Position numbers and translations under genes: made by a program
Notes under the pieces: generated by a model
Database searches by the model: none
Told to the model about the DNA's origin: nothing
The model's input: only the letters and a program-made list of their open reading frames with translations
NCBI GenBank assembly: GCA_003344405.1
Contig: NOWV01000023.1
Coordinates: 1 to 64,000, forward strand
DNA from: Trichoplax sp. H2
Lineage: Eukaryota; Placozoa; Uniplacotomia; Trichoplacea
Length of the DNA stretch: 64,000 bases
Direction: 5' to 3'
Shown: positions 1-11,045 of the stretch, piece after piece
Position numbering within the stretch: position 1 is the first letter of the stretch
Layout: each line of letters begins with the position of its first letter

Positions 1-395
1 ATTAGAATCATTTACTGAATTAGATATTAATTTTAGCTACTGCTCCCTTAATGCAGACAACAGTATTTACGAACATAGACATGTAATGACTAATACAGAA
101 TAGTCAGATTACGATATGTCCTATCACGGAACATTTCCATGATAATTTACAATCTAGCATAAGTAAATTACAATCACAATGATTCGAACTGTAAGCAGAT
201 GATTTGCATTCCCTATTATAACTATTAATTTCAGTATGTGTATAAGTGTCACTGTCATAAAAAGTCAGTGCTATATTAAAACACAGTATATCCAAATTAG
301 AAGTTAACTAAATAAGGATAGTCTAATAGAATTATCCTAACATAGATATTTCTACTGTAATACAGTATATAACACTGTAACACCTATATCTTATG
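1..395 (+). repeat. Left arm of a large inverted repeat
   Basis: The reverse complement of this stretch recurs at about 27050-27206 and 27700-27800, with a few percent mismatch by eye. The arm runs off the window's left edge, so its full length is unknown. Positions 110-231 of this arm have no visible counterpart in the other arm, where a gap-bounded 393-bp insert sits instead. Confidence 0.85.
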
Positions 396-1666
396 CTTGT
401 ATCATCATAATGCACAGTATTTTTAAATTCAAAAGAATCTTTAGTTTTGGGATAACCATTTCATACAGAGTACTTTACATATACGAAGAAACAGATGGTT
501 GGCATCTATAGGACGGAAGTTCATTGTTTGGAGAAACTATGTTAAGCACGAATACATATTCTCTGACCTTTTGTCCACCGCTCTAGAAAATATAAATAAT
601 GTCAATGAATTTAGCAAATTTTAGATATTAGGTAACCTATTAGATATTATACTTAATAAACTATTAAGAGATCGCATGGGAACTTAATGCATTGAGCTCT
701 ACGAGGATAGATTGCCGAGGGATAATTTTACGATCCGGCTGGTAAATTATATTGTTTTAAATTCATGCAGCTGATCGGAGAAAATAATGATGTACGGTGT
801 TATTGCTCATTCGTAATTATGATTGCAACTTAACTAATAATAATATAGTCGAGTTTATTTAATATTCCATTAATTAATGTCAACTATTGAGACGATTCTT
901 AATATACTACAAAACCAACATCGATAAAAAAGGAGAATTTTTGATAAATTACTAGCAATTTAGCTTCGCTTATATAGAAACTTTCATTCAATTTGCCTTT
1001 GACCTAGACATGGGGTGCGAACGTATACGAAATTGCAAGAACAGAACGTTTACTCTGTTCAGGTATCTATCTCTAATAAGCTTCGCTTTTTTTCTATTAA
1101 TTTATTGCGAAGAACAAGTTCAAATTACTAGGGTAAGCATTTTCTGTAACTTTATATTAAACTCTTTAAATTATCTAATAAACATATACATCACTAGCAA
1201 AAGATGGTAAGAGTATAGCAGTAGTAGGTATCTTTAATTTCAATTAGCTGGGGTGTAAGTCAGAAATTCATTTATAGGCCTCATAGAAACATCTTTACGG
1301 TCTAAAATACAATTTTTTTAAAGACGAGAATAGCATTTCTTAGTCAAATATACTATATGACTGATTAGCTGTCAGTGCTTATCCATTAAAACTATTCGGA
1401 TAGTGAAGTTATCACCTATCTAACAAATAAACGAACGTTCGCTTTCCACTGGGCTCCTTTTTAATCTTAGAGTTCAAATAAAAAATGAATGATATATTGA
1501 ATAGGGAAAAAGTAACAATACTCTTACTAAAAAAATTGAAAATCAATGAAAATCTTAATTTGAAGCTGTAATTATGACAGATCCATTTCAATTCTAGGCT
1601 CCTAACTTTAGCCAATCTATATTTTTGTAATGTTTGATTAAAATTATGCCACGAAGCAAAAGGCTA

Positions 1667-2410
1667 ATTACTCATACGAAATTAACTATGATATTATGTT
1701 TACTTCATTAATCAAACTCATCAACTAGTAGTATGTGTATAATTACATTTAAATACAATTTAATTATAAGACCTTTATAGCTTCTCCTTCGCTTTACACG
1801 TAACTTATTTATCTTTCTTAAATCGGTGATGATTAGCTATGATTTATTCATTTAAAGTAGTCTCACAGCACTCTCCGATTCTAATGCATGTCAACCCAGT
1901 CACCGATATCAAATCTCAGATTACTCATCAAAGATCAACTATGATATTACATTTATATCATTAATTAAGCTTACCAACTAGCTGTACGAGTATAATTAAA
2001 TTTTGATACTATTTCATTATTTACAGCTACCCCTTCGCTTCATATCTAATCTATTTATCGTCCTTAAATCGATTACGACTAACTACAATTTATTTATTTA
2101 AAATAGTCTGTCAGCACTTTCCGATTCCAAAGATTTTCAATACAGTGATCAATATTCAGTCTCAAATTACTCATAGGAGATCAACTATGATACGAGTATA
2201 ATATTAACATCATTAATTAAGTCACTAAGTAGTTGTACGTGTATAATTAATTTTTGATATAATTTAATTATGAGACCAGTATAGCTGCTCCTTCGCTTTA
2301 CATGCAACCTATTTATCTTCCTTAACTCGATGATAATCAACCGTAATTTATTTATTTAACTAGTCTATCAGTACTTTTCCGGCTCTAAAGCATTTTAATA
2401 CAGTCATCAA
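1667..2410 (+). repeat. Three-unit degenerate tandem repeat, about 250 bp
   Basis: Units start at about 1667, 1920 and 2166, each opening with ATTACTCAT followed by a variant of ATCAACTATGATA. Each unit has the same order of landmarks: TATAATTA(A/C)AT, then CTTCGCTT, then ATTTATCTTCCTTAA-like, then a variant of CAGTACTTTCCGATTC. Unit spacing is about 253 and 246 bp. No coding frame is conserved across the units. Confidence 0.8.
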
Positions 2411-3812
2411 TAATAAGCCTCAATAATAATATTCCAATCCTAAATAAGTGCTTCACAAGCATGTGCAACTTATCTTGCATACGGTCAAAGTCGCTTAATT
2501 CTAAACAGAAACAAAAGAAGGGCTTGGGATTATCATAACTTAAAATAAATACTGAGCTAGAATTATCAAAGCTAGTTACATAATAGCGATAGATGTTTTA
2601 GTGCTACAAAGTGTTGATTAACAATATCTATTATACTGTAATTAGATCTTAATTATACTTATATAATATTTTTCTGATAGAAGCCAGTGATCCTCATGAT
2701 AATGATCGCATCGGTGTGGCGTTAAGAAATCTTCTCAGAAATGATTATCATTAGATGTTATTACACATATATATTATATATCTAGCCTGTGAGAAATAAA
2801 TCATTTTCGACATTATAAAATAAATCTATAGGCTAATCAAAAAATCGATGATGGTACCTATATCTAACTAGATCGTGAATTCATTTCAATCTCATTTCAA
2901 CCATTAAATAATAACTCTCCTTGCCATTATGTAAGGCATTGGTTGTCTAATTATCAAGATTTAGAACTTATCATAAAAGTATCAAGGCAATTTACTCATT
3001 ACTATCGATTATCCTAGTATCTATTTTGCTATTGCATTAAACGATATCCTATTTACTGTAGCTTGCAGTGTGAAGAATACCAGCGATAGACCAAGTTTAT
3101 AGTTTAATCTAACCCATTACTGGGCTACTATTGTCTTAATTGATCGTTTGTCAACAATTTAGCATATGTTTAATTAATATTTGGGTTATTGTTTATGATG
3201 TAATGGCATTATCCTTAATACCATACATAATGTATTCAAAATAAGATAATCTACGTGAGCTCTCTTATTCCGTCTATTTGTTTATCACCACGATAATAAT
3301 ACTGACCTTTTTCACAAGATACTGTTTCTAATAGGATCATAGCTATTCCTGGAAGCTAATTTATTATTCAAGAAATTCAAACCAGCTCTATTGACTTCGT
3401 TGCTACCATAAGAAGCTATACCCACAACATAAAAAACATCCAGCACCACGATAATATGCATACGTAACTATTTTGAGTTTTATCAATATGTATCGTTCGC
3501 CATATTAAAATATTCTTCTTGGAAGATAATTGTCAAGAATTAGTAACCAATTTCAATATATTATTCATAGGATGGAATTTTAGCTGATTATCAAATTCAT
3601 TAGTCGTAAGGAAACTATCGTTATAGATGGAATAAGAAGGAATCATTTGCCCTATTTCACTTCCTCATCTGTTATTTTAACGATCAAGAAGAGAAAAAAG
3701 ACTACTGCCCATGTCTGAAGCAATTTCTCGCCACTAAATCATTTCAATCTATTGCCAATACCACTAAATTGCCTCTTTTCCATTATCAGTACTTCTATCA
3801 AGTGAAGCCAAG

Positions 3813-4871
3813 ATGGTCACAATTAATCAAACGAATTCTACGATAGCAAATCCAGGTATCAATCAAATTTTATCTATTTCTTTCATATCGATTGTTATTC
3901 TCATAGGAAGCATAGGGAATTCTATCAACATTTACTTTATTTACAAGATACCATCATTACACAGCTACAACAATATGCTTATAGCCCATCTAGCTGTGGC
4001 TGATTTCTTGCAAGCAACTTTAACATTACCCATGGCCATTGCTAATTCTTTATTAAGACATGCCATTCCACCAGCTATGTGTCAAGCGTTCGCTTTTATA
4101 CTCAATTTTCTTCTCGCCATTGCATTAGCAGCAACGGCAGCCATTAGCATCGATCGCTGCCTTGCTGTTATTTATCCCTATCAATACCAGGCTAAAATGA
4201 AAACTAACTACATTATCATGATTGTCATATTCATATGGATACTAGCAGCAGTTTTGGCCGGAACGCCATTACTTGGTTTACAACGATACGGTTTAGGAGA
4301 ATATACCTTCATCGCTGATGGTCTACAATGTTGGTTTGATTTTCAATATCGTCAAAGAAGTAGTATTATATTTATCATTTTATATATCTACTTGCTATTA
4401 ACCATCTTAACAACCCTAGTTTCCTATTTGATTATTTTCTGTATTGCCTACAATAAAGGTATCGCTGACATATCTGCAGTCGGTTATGCATCATTACGAC
4501 GCTCTATCAGGACGACTGCATTAATTGTTGGCAGCAATTTTGCGTGTTTTATACCAACATTAATATCAGTATCTATAAGTTATTTCTCTCAACGTGAATT
4601 AAATCCAGGTTTAACCGTTGCAGCCTACCTTTTATCATTCTGTAATTCAGCGATTAATCCACTTATTTATGCCTTCACCAATGGAATCCTTCGCCAAAAA
4701 ATTAAGCAGCATTGTTGTTGCTCAAAGAAGCGATGTTGTCTTACAAAATTTGGACTATATAGAACCTCAAAAATTACACCAAGCAATACCGCAGCTGGTC
4801 AACCAGCTGCTAAAAGCGATAGCGAACCAAGCTACTGGCAAACTGTTATAAATGATTATGAATCATCGTAA
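3813..4871 (+). CDS. Class A (rhodopsin-like) GPCR, intronless, paralog A
   Basis: A 352-residue seven-transmembrane receptor in one exon; family length is usual. Two N-glycosylation sequons (N5, N8) precede TM1. Class A landmarks are GN at 35-36, D64 in LAVAD, C90 before TM3, DRC at 114-116 in place of DRY, W142 in TM4, ECL2 cysteine C173, and NPLIY at 282-286. The TM6 CWxP motif reads CFIP (245-248), so the toggle tryptophan is phenylalanine. A cysteine cluster after helix 8 (CCC, CC) fits palmitoylation. ECL2 (YGLGEYTF..GLQCWFDF) recalls the opsin beta-hairpin, but the position equivalent to the retinal-binding lysine is F276. The ligand is unknown. Its close paralog starts 5.1 kb downstream on the same strand. 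Confidence 0.9.
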   Translation: MVTINQTNSTIANPGINQILSISFISIVILIGSIGNSINIYFIYKIPSLHSYNNMLIAHLAVADFLQATLTLPMAIANSLLRHAIPPAMCQAFAFILNFLLAIALAATAAISIDRCLAVIYPYQYQAKMKTNYIIMIVIFIWILAAVLAGTPLLGLQRYGLGEYTFIADGLQCWFDFQYRQRSSIIFIILYIYLLLTILTTLVSYLIIFCIAYNKGIADISAVGYASLRRSIRTTALIVGSNFACFIPTLISVSISYFSQRELNPGLTVAAYLLSFCNSAINPLIYAFTNGILRQKIKQHCCCSKKRCCLTKFGLYRTSKITPSNTAAGQPAAKSDSEPSYWQTVINDYESS

Positions 4872-7800
4872 AAGTATGGCATATTTCTACATTAATTAAA
4901 TCACCGACATAGCAGATCCTTTACAGAATATGACAATTCATATTATACCGACAGAAACTGCTCTATGATGGATGTATTATCATTAGTTAATACAACGACG
5001 GTTACATTTACAGTACTCAAATTTAGCAATTTATTCCACTTCAACTATCTAGTGCTGATTAATATCACACTTTCGGATTATATAGTAATTAACGATGGTT
5101 ATGATATATTGCAGAATATCAAATCGATTGAGACACACATATGATGAATATCGAATACAGATACCAATATGTATATATATCACACTGAATATATTGTGTA
5201 TTTATTATGGTTAAATTTATATAAAATATAGGAAAGAGTAGTAAAAGTATCCAGTAGTTTTATCGATTAAAACCAATCTGTATCATTAGCATTAATCTTC
5301 GATAAAGAATTTGGAGAACAAAGTCTGCATTTAGTACTGGTGAATTATGATCATATTTTGGAATAAACTTTAATATCATAGAACTTCAGTAATAGTGACA
5401 ATATGCTTTAGACTATACATTTGATAAAAATGACACTGGTAATCTTTGCCAATGTTAAAGCCATTACGAAGTAAAAGATGTTATAGCAAAGCTAATACCA
5501 AATAATTACAGAAAATGACATAGAAACATAATTGACTAACTCAATATCTTTCGATTATAATCGGAATCGATCAATACTACTATCTCTACCAAGCATAATT
5601 TTGAAATTAAAATACTTTTATCTAATACAGGATAGAAAAGGATAATATTTACATGAATACTCCCTTTCACTGACTAGAAAAAGAATAAAAAAACTTGTCT
5701 TTATATCTAAATAACTTTCTATGCCAGTAGACATAATCACTTGTCTTATGTAGTGTAATAAATTCACTGTGCACTTAAAGGCTATAATAATTCACTTAAT
5801 ATCACAACAGCATTTAACCTCCATCCTTGCGTAATGATGACATAGAGTTAAATTAATATAAGAATTCGGGCTTAAAAATTAAGTTTACTTTACAGCCAAA
5901 CCAATTTAAATAGCTTTGAGATTGTCATTATTGCTAATTATATGTACAAGCAAGCAATACCATTTAAAATTCTGATGCACTCTTCAGATCTTATAATCTT
6001 CACTGATATGCAAGTTAGTTTATCAATGACCAATGCAATGGTTTTATGATGAGTAAACTTTTATTTATAACCGACTTTGTGTCCCAAAATCTATCATAAG
6101 CAAACTCATGGACAGTATGGCACTGATAATATTAACGTAGTGGGCATCTAATATTAGAGTATACAAGATAGGGATCAACAAGAACCAACTAAGTTGCATA
6201 ATTTGTGACTGTAACACCTATTAAATTCAGAAAATCATTGGAGATAATACTAAAATTCTAAGCAAAACTCTACAAGTGAATATCCTCTCATCTGTCTAAA
6301 TGTATCATTAAGCTAAAATTCTAGCTCCTAAAGACAATTCAAACTTTAGCTCTATAGGATAAAAGGCAAGAAAGTATCTATTAGTCTGATTATTGGCTTC
6401 TAGATCTAAATAAAATGATATTTATTTATGCCTTATTATATATCAGTTATTAATAGATATTACCAGCCCCAATAGAAGCAGTTTACTAACAGATTGCACT
6501 ACTCAAAACTGCAGTATCAGCTTTAACTGAACAATAATTCCACCTCTTCCTTTCATGTACTTCCTTGCCACAATCAAAATTTATTATTTTCGCAATAGAA
6601 ATTATTTCCTTTCAAGTAGATGCCAGATAAAAGAAAATCTTTATTATAGATTTTTTGTTGCAACTATGCCTAACTTACATTGCTGTTAATCTGGTGATTT
6701 CCAAACCTTTAAGTATATAGCAGTTGAATTTCGCAGTCATATAGTACGACCCTGAGTGTTCCATTTGAAACCATGCAATTTTTAAAAATTTATCAATTAA
6801 AAGGGACATAAGTTGCACACATAATGATAGGATAAATAGAATACGTCAATTAGTATTTATAACGCTGAATAAATATTATTTTTAATCATATATTTTACAG
6901 TCTATAGGCTATCCTATCTATCCCTCCTGAAAGTTTTCTGTCTGCTTGTCTATCGGTAATACATACCATCTTCACGAGAAAAATATAATAACTGTTATTT
7001 ATAGACTCACAACATTAACCTTGAGAAGTCTTTAAAAGGCCGAAGTTGTTCTTAATATTAGAACTAAGAGTCATTGTAATACGTATAGTTAAGTTTACGT
7101 AAAGGCTTCCCCAAAAATAGAAAGTTAAACGCTAAAGTTGTCACACCTATTTTTAGCGCGTCTGATATATTAATTGCTAGAGATAGATTAATCAAAGATG
7201 CAGTTTTATGTAATAAAGTACCGTACGTAAGAACCATATTAATCATTCGCTGGTATAGGGTAAAAAGATGTTTCATACGTTCCAAACTAGTGAACTACAA
7301 ATTTGTAACTGCTTCGAACACTTCTAAAATATAGAACTTGGTATATCACTATTACGGAACTACGTTTCCGATATTAAGGTTATGTTACAGAAGTTATTTC
7401 ATACTGATCATGTAGCGTAGTATTTACAGTTTTAATAAGATACTTGTTCAGGCAGGAATTCTTGCCAAGCTCATACTAAGAGCTATATTTTTTAACTCGT
7501 TATAATTTCTTACCGTATTTAAGTTAAAAATACGGTTGGACTAAGTTATAATCTGTCATATTTGTAATGCTTTACCTGCGTTGACCTCTTTTGATTGGAT
7601 GTATGCTGTTGACTTGCTTTATGCTATCTTATTTTAAGTCTAAGTATAATAGCTAGTTATTGTTGGTTATTATTTTATTGCTTTTTCTTTTTGTTATAGA
7701 TTGCTAGTGAAAACTACTAAAATAAAGTCGTAACCTAGAGTATGTTGTACTTTTTGCGACTATTCTTTTGAGGCTATCTAGAAGGGTAGTTCTAGATATT

Positions 7801-7918
7801 TTAAGCTACGTAGATAGTTGTGACAAGGACTCTCTCATAATAGAAAAACTTCTTATCCAAAGTCATTACTATAAAATACTATCAAAATAGCTGAAAAATA
7901 TGCGTAAGGTTTGTAAAG

Positions 7919-8180
7919 AATATAGAGATACACGCTATAAGTTATATCCCTGCTGTTCAAAGAATTCATGCTAAAATGGAATAATTTAAGTGATAGCTTT
8001 ATCAAATTTTATCATACTTTATATTTAAACTATATGGAATATAGAGGAAAGAATATAGAAATTATTATAGAGATAAAAGTTGTATCTCTACCGTTTAGCA
8101 AGTTCATACCGTATGTAGACTAGAATAGAATAACTGAAGTGATAATGCTGTCAAATTATGATCATAGTTTACATCTAAAG
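7919..8180 (+). repeat. Diverged tandem duplication, about 115-bp units
   Basis: About 7919-8032 and 8066-8180 share the same order of words: TATAGAGATA, a TTCAAAGAATTCAT-like stretch, GAATAA, AAGTGATA, TCAAATT, ATCATA, TTTAAACTA/CATCTAAAG. Divergence is substantial and the edges are approximate. Confidence 0.5.
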
Positions 8181-8330
8181 TATACTTTGATACAAAACTT
8201 GATAATCAAAATACATTAGAAACCATCTAATCCTACACCTTATGGATCACTATCGATTGGGTACTAGGTTAATACAGAGTATGAGTAAAGCGATAATTGG
8301 CTATCGCAATTATTCAAGAGTTTTCATTAC

Positions 8331-8696
8331 GCTTATAAATTATAGAGACGCTTCAACAAAGAAGATTTAGTAATTCTCAACTTTTCGGTTAAGTAAAAGC
8401 TAAATTCTCTATGTACATCAATATAACAGCTCTATTTTCAGCTGCAGAGTCAGTTATACTCCTTTTCGATTATATTTTTCAATACTGCAGTAGAATAGAG
8501 ACTCTAAATGCTAGGCAATCACGTCACCGTATGCTTATATATTATGGAGACACTTCAATGGAGAGGATTTAGTAATTCTCAGCTTTTTCGATAAGTAAAA
8601 GAAGCTGAATTCTCTGTGTACTGTACATCGGCATAATAGCTCTATTTTCAGTTGTAGACTTAGTTATAGTCCCTTCTGATTATACTTTTTAGTAAA
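8331..8696 (+). repeat. Diverged tandem duplication, about 155-165-bp units
   Basis: Units about 8331-8483 and 8532-8696 share GCTTATA.ATTAT, GAGACRCTTCAA, GATTTAGTAATTCTCA, AGTAAAAG, AATTCTCTRTGTAC, AGCTCTATTTTCAG and CTTAGTTATA-like words in the same order. Confidence 0.75.
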
Positions 8697-9049
8697 TTAT
8701 TATAGTACATTACAGTACTTTCAAAAATAACCTCAAGAGCAGCGCGGGTTTTTATTTTTTTAAATCTTTGTTTAACCAGATTCATCTTTTGCATTACTAT
8801 TGTAATATTCTAAATTTAACATAAAGATAATCTCATACCTATAGTAACTACATAAGAATTATTGATAGCCACAAAAATTAATACATATCTACACATTAAT
8901 CAGTACTTTAAAACATAATTATTTATATAATCACAGGATAAGACGACAAATAATTGACTTCTAAGATCTGAAATAATTTCAATCATAGTCCTCGCAAATA
9001 TCACATTGGTAGGAATATAAGCATAGCAAGGGAATTTTCGTCAAACAAC

Positions 9050-9230
9050 CTATCCATAATTTAGAGGATATGGTTGAGGATGTTATACTTCAGAGGATTC
9101 CATTTAGTCTTGCTAATCATAGCACTAATTTACCATCGAGCAATCCATACAGAAATTAGAGAATATAGCTTAAGATGTCGTATTTTACAGTATTCTATTT
9201 AGCCTAGCAAATCACAGTGCTGATCTACTA
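9050..9230 (+). repeat. Diverged tandem duplication, about 88-bp units
   Basis: About 9050-9135 and 9141-9230 align: ATCCATA, TTAGAGRATAT, GTTRAGATGT-like, ATTCYATTTAG, TAGCAAATCA/TGCTAATCA, ACTAATTTACCA/GCTGATCTACTA. The duplicates are adjacent. Confidence 0.55.
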
Positions 9231-10016
9231 TTGCTATTCGACTAATTTAGGATGATATAAAGATAAAATATGTAGTAACCAATAGTCTCACCAACAATAA
9301 TATTATTATAGCTATAGCACCTGATTTCTTAATGCTGTTCAATTGCTTGGCGTAGGTGTACGTATTGAAAATATTTTTCGTTACACTCTTCTTTTACCCC
9401 TTAAATATTGCATGAAGGAGCGTCTAGTAAAGTTAGTATAATAATTTTCTGTTGTACGGTATTAAGAATAGCATACATACTCGTGTTAGTGTGAATTAAA
9501 GGTATTCCTTTCCTATTTTAACACTCCATCCACTTATAATTTCGTAAAGACTCCATTACTGAAAGTTAATGCTGACCAGTTCTACTAATTAAATTCCTTT
9601 GATCTCAGCTATTTTGAAGGTAAATTAGTGCCATAGCAACGTAAATTAGACTTAGATATAGATTAAGTACAATAGTCTCATTTTTCCATTGGTTAATGCA
9701 AATTGAATAGGCATGAACAAATTCTATTTTGTTATCTTTTCTACGGACAAAAGATATCAAGATGACGCATTGCAATTGTAGCAAATGCTAGCACTATTTT
9801 AAAGTAGAAGGTTAATTTAAGTAGCATTAATAGCAACGCTTTTCGTCTTTTACCTCCCTCATCGTCTCTATAATCGTTAAGAAATAATCTCCCTCCATTA
9901 TAGCTTTTTAAACTCAAGACGAATAGTGTGTCGGCTAAATTCCCGTTATATTTATCATCTAAGGGCATTGAAAACTTGATAATGTAAAGTTAACAAGGAA
10001 ATCAAGCTCAACAGCC

Positions 10017-11045
10017 ATGGCCAATGAAAGCAACACAACATTATTACATATCCCAAGTACTTACCAAATTCTATCCGTTGCATTTATATCATTGATCATT
10101 ACTATCGGAAGTATCGGCAATCTTGTTAACATTTATTTTATTTATAAAACACCATCGCTGCATAGCTTTAATAACATCCTTATAGCTCATTTAGCCATAA
10201 GTGATTTCTTGCAGGCAATATTAACACTACCTATGGCTATCTTGAACTCTTATTTACGCTTCAACAGCCCAATCATATTATGCCGGGCATTTGCGTTTAC
10301 TCTTAACTTTTTGGTCATGGTTTCATTAGCAGCAACATCAGCAATTAGTATCGATCGTTATTTTGCTGTCATTTATCCTTATTCTTATTCGGCTAAAATG
10401 AAAATTAAGTATATCAACATATTTATCGTATCGACCTGGTTGTCAGCAGCAATCACATCTGGAACTCCTTTACTTGGGTTACAACGCTACGGTCTAGGAG
10501 AATATTCATTTATCGCTGATGGCTTACAATGCTGGTTTGATTTTCAGCATCATCAAAAAAATAGAATTGCCTTCATAGCTACCTTTGTTTACATCGTAGC
10601 AGCTATTTTAGTGACGATGACTTCCTATCTCGCTATATTTTACGTTGCCTGTCATAAAGGTATCACAGATGTATCTGTCGTAGGTTATGCATCGCTCAAG
10701 CGTTCTATTCGCACCACAGCATTGATAGTAGGCAGTAATTTAGCATGTTTTATACCTGTACTAGTTGGTGCTTCCATAAGTTATTTCACAAAGCGTGATT
10801 TACCTCCAGGATTGACTGTCGCAGTCTATCTTCTAACATTCTTTAATCCCGCCATTAATCCTGTTATTTATGCCTATACCAACGAAATACTCCGTAGGAA
10901 AATAAAACAATATTGTTATTGTCCCTGCAATCCACGCTTTAGGCAAATAAAAGTTCGTAGTAATACTACAATGAGTTCATTATCGTGTCCCAATCAGTTA
11001 AGTCAAGAAAGTAATTTTATATTAAATCAATCGATAACTGTGTAA
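10017..11045 (+). CDS. Class A (rhodopsin-like) GPCR, intronless, paralog B
   Basis: A 342-residue seven-transmembrane receptor, clearly the sister of the gene at 3813: ECL2, IL3 (VVGYASL.RSIRTT) and TM7 are nearly the same. The start has a good context (GCCATGG) and a sequon (NTT) follows. It keeps a canonical DRY at 113-115, D in LAISD, the TM3 and ECL2 cysteines and NPVIY. As in its sister, TM6 reads CFIP instead of CWxP. Phenylalanine stands where opsins carry the Schiff-base lysine, so it is not a canonical photopigment. The C-tail is shorter in cysteines and ends in a serine/asparagine-rich stretch. The pair very likely arose by tandem duplication; ligand and G-protein partner cannot be read from sequence. 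Confidence 0.9.
   Translation: MANESNTTLLHIPSTYQILSVAFISLIITIGSIGNLVNIYFIYKTPSLHSFNNILIAHLAISDFLQAILTLPMAILNSYLRFNSPIILCRAFAFTLNFLVMVSLAATSAISIDRYFAVIYPYSYSAKMKIKYINIFIVSTWLSAAITSGTPLLGLQRYGLGEYSFIADGLQCWFDFQHHQKNRIAFIATFVYIVAAILVTMTSYLAIFYVACHKGITDVSVVGYASLKRSIRTTALIVGSNLACFIPVLVGASISYFTKRDLPPGLTVAVYLLTFFNPAINPVIYAYTNEILRRKIKQYCYCPCNPRFRQIKVRSNTTMSSLSCPNQLSQESNFILNQSITV

Larger units (their letters stand above)
1..3812. other. Gene-poor AT-rich region
   Basis: I see no credible gene. Only short open frames without family resemblance are present. The stretch contains the left arm of a large inverted repeat (1-395) and a three-unit degenerate tandem repeat (1667-2410), listed separately. Confidence 0.6.
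4872..10016. other. Intergenic AT-rich region with local duplications
   Basis: No gene is supported between the two paralogous GPCRs. The region has three independent-looking diverged tandem duplications (7919-8180, 8331-8696, 9050-9230), listed separately. A 75-codon minus-strand open frame at 9741-9968 resembles nothing I know. Confidence 0.55.

Noticed and set aside
4618-4851. 77-codon plus-strand open frame
   Set aside because: Out-of-frame shadow of the GPCR at 3813-4871.
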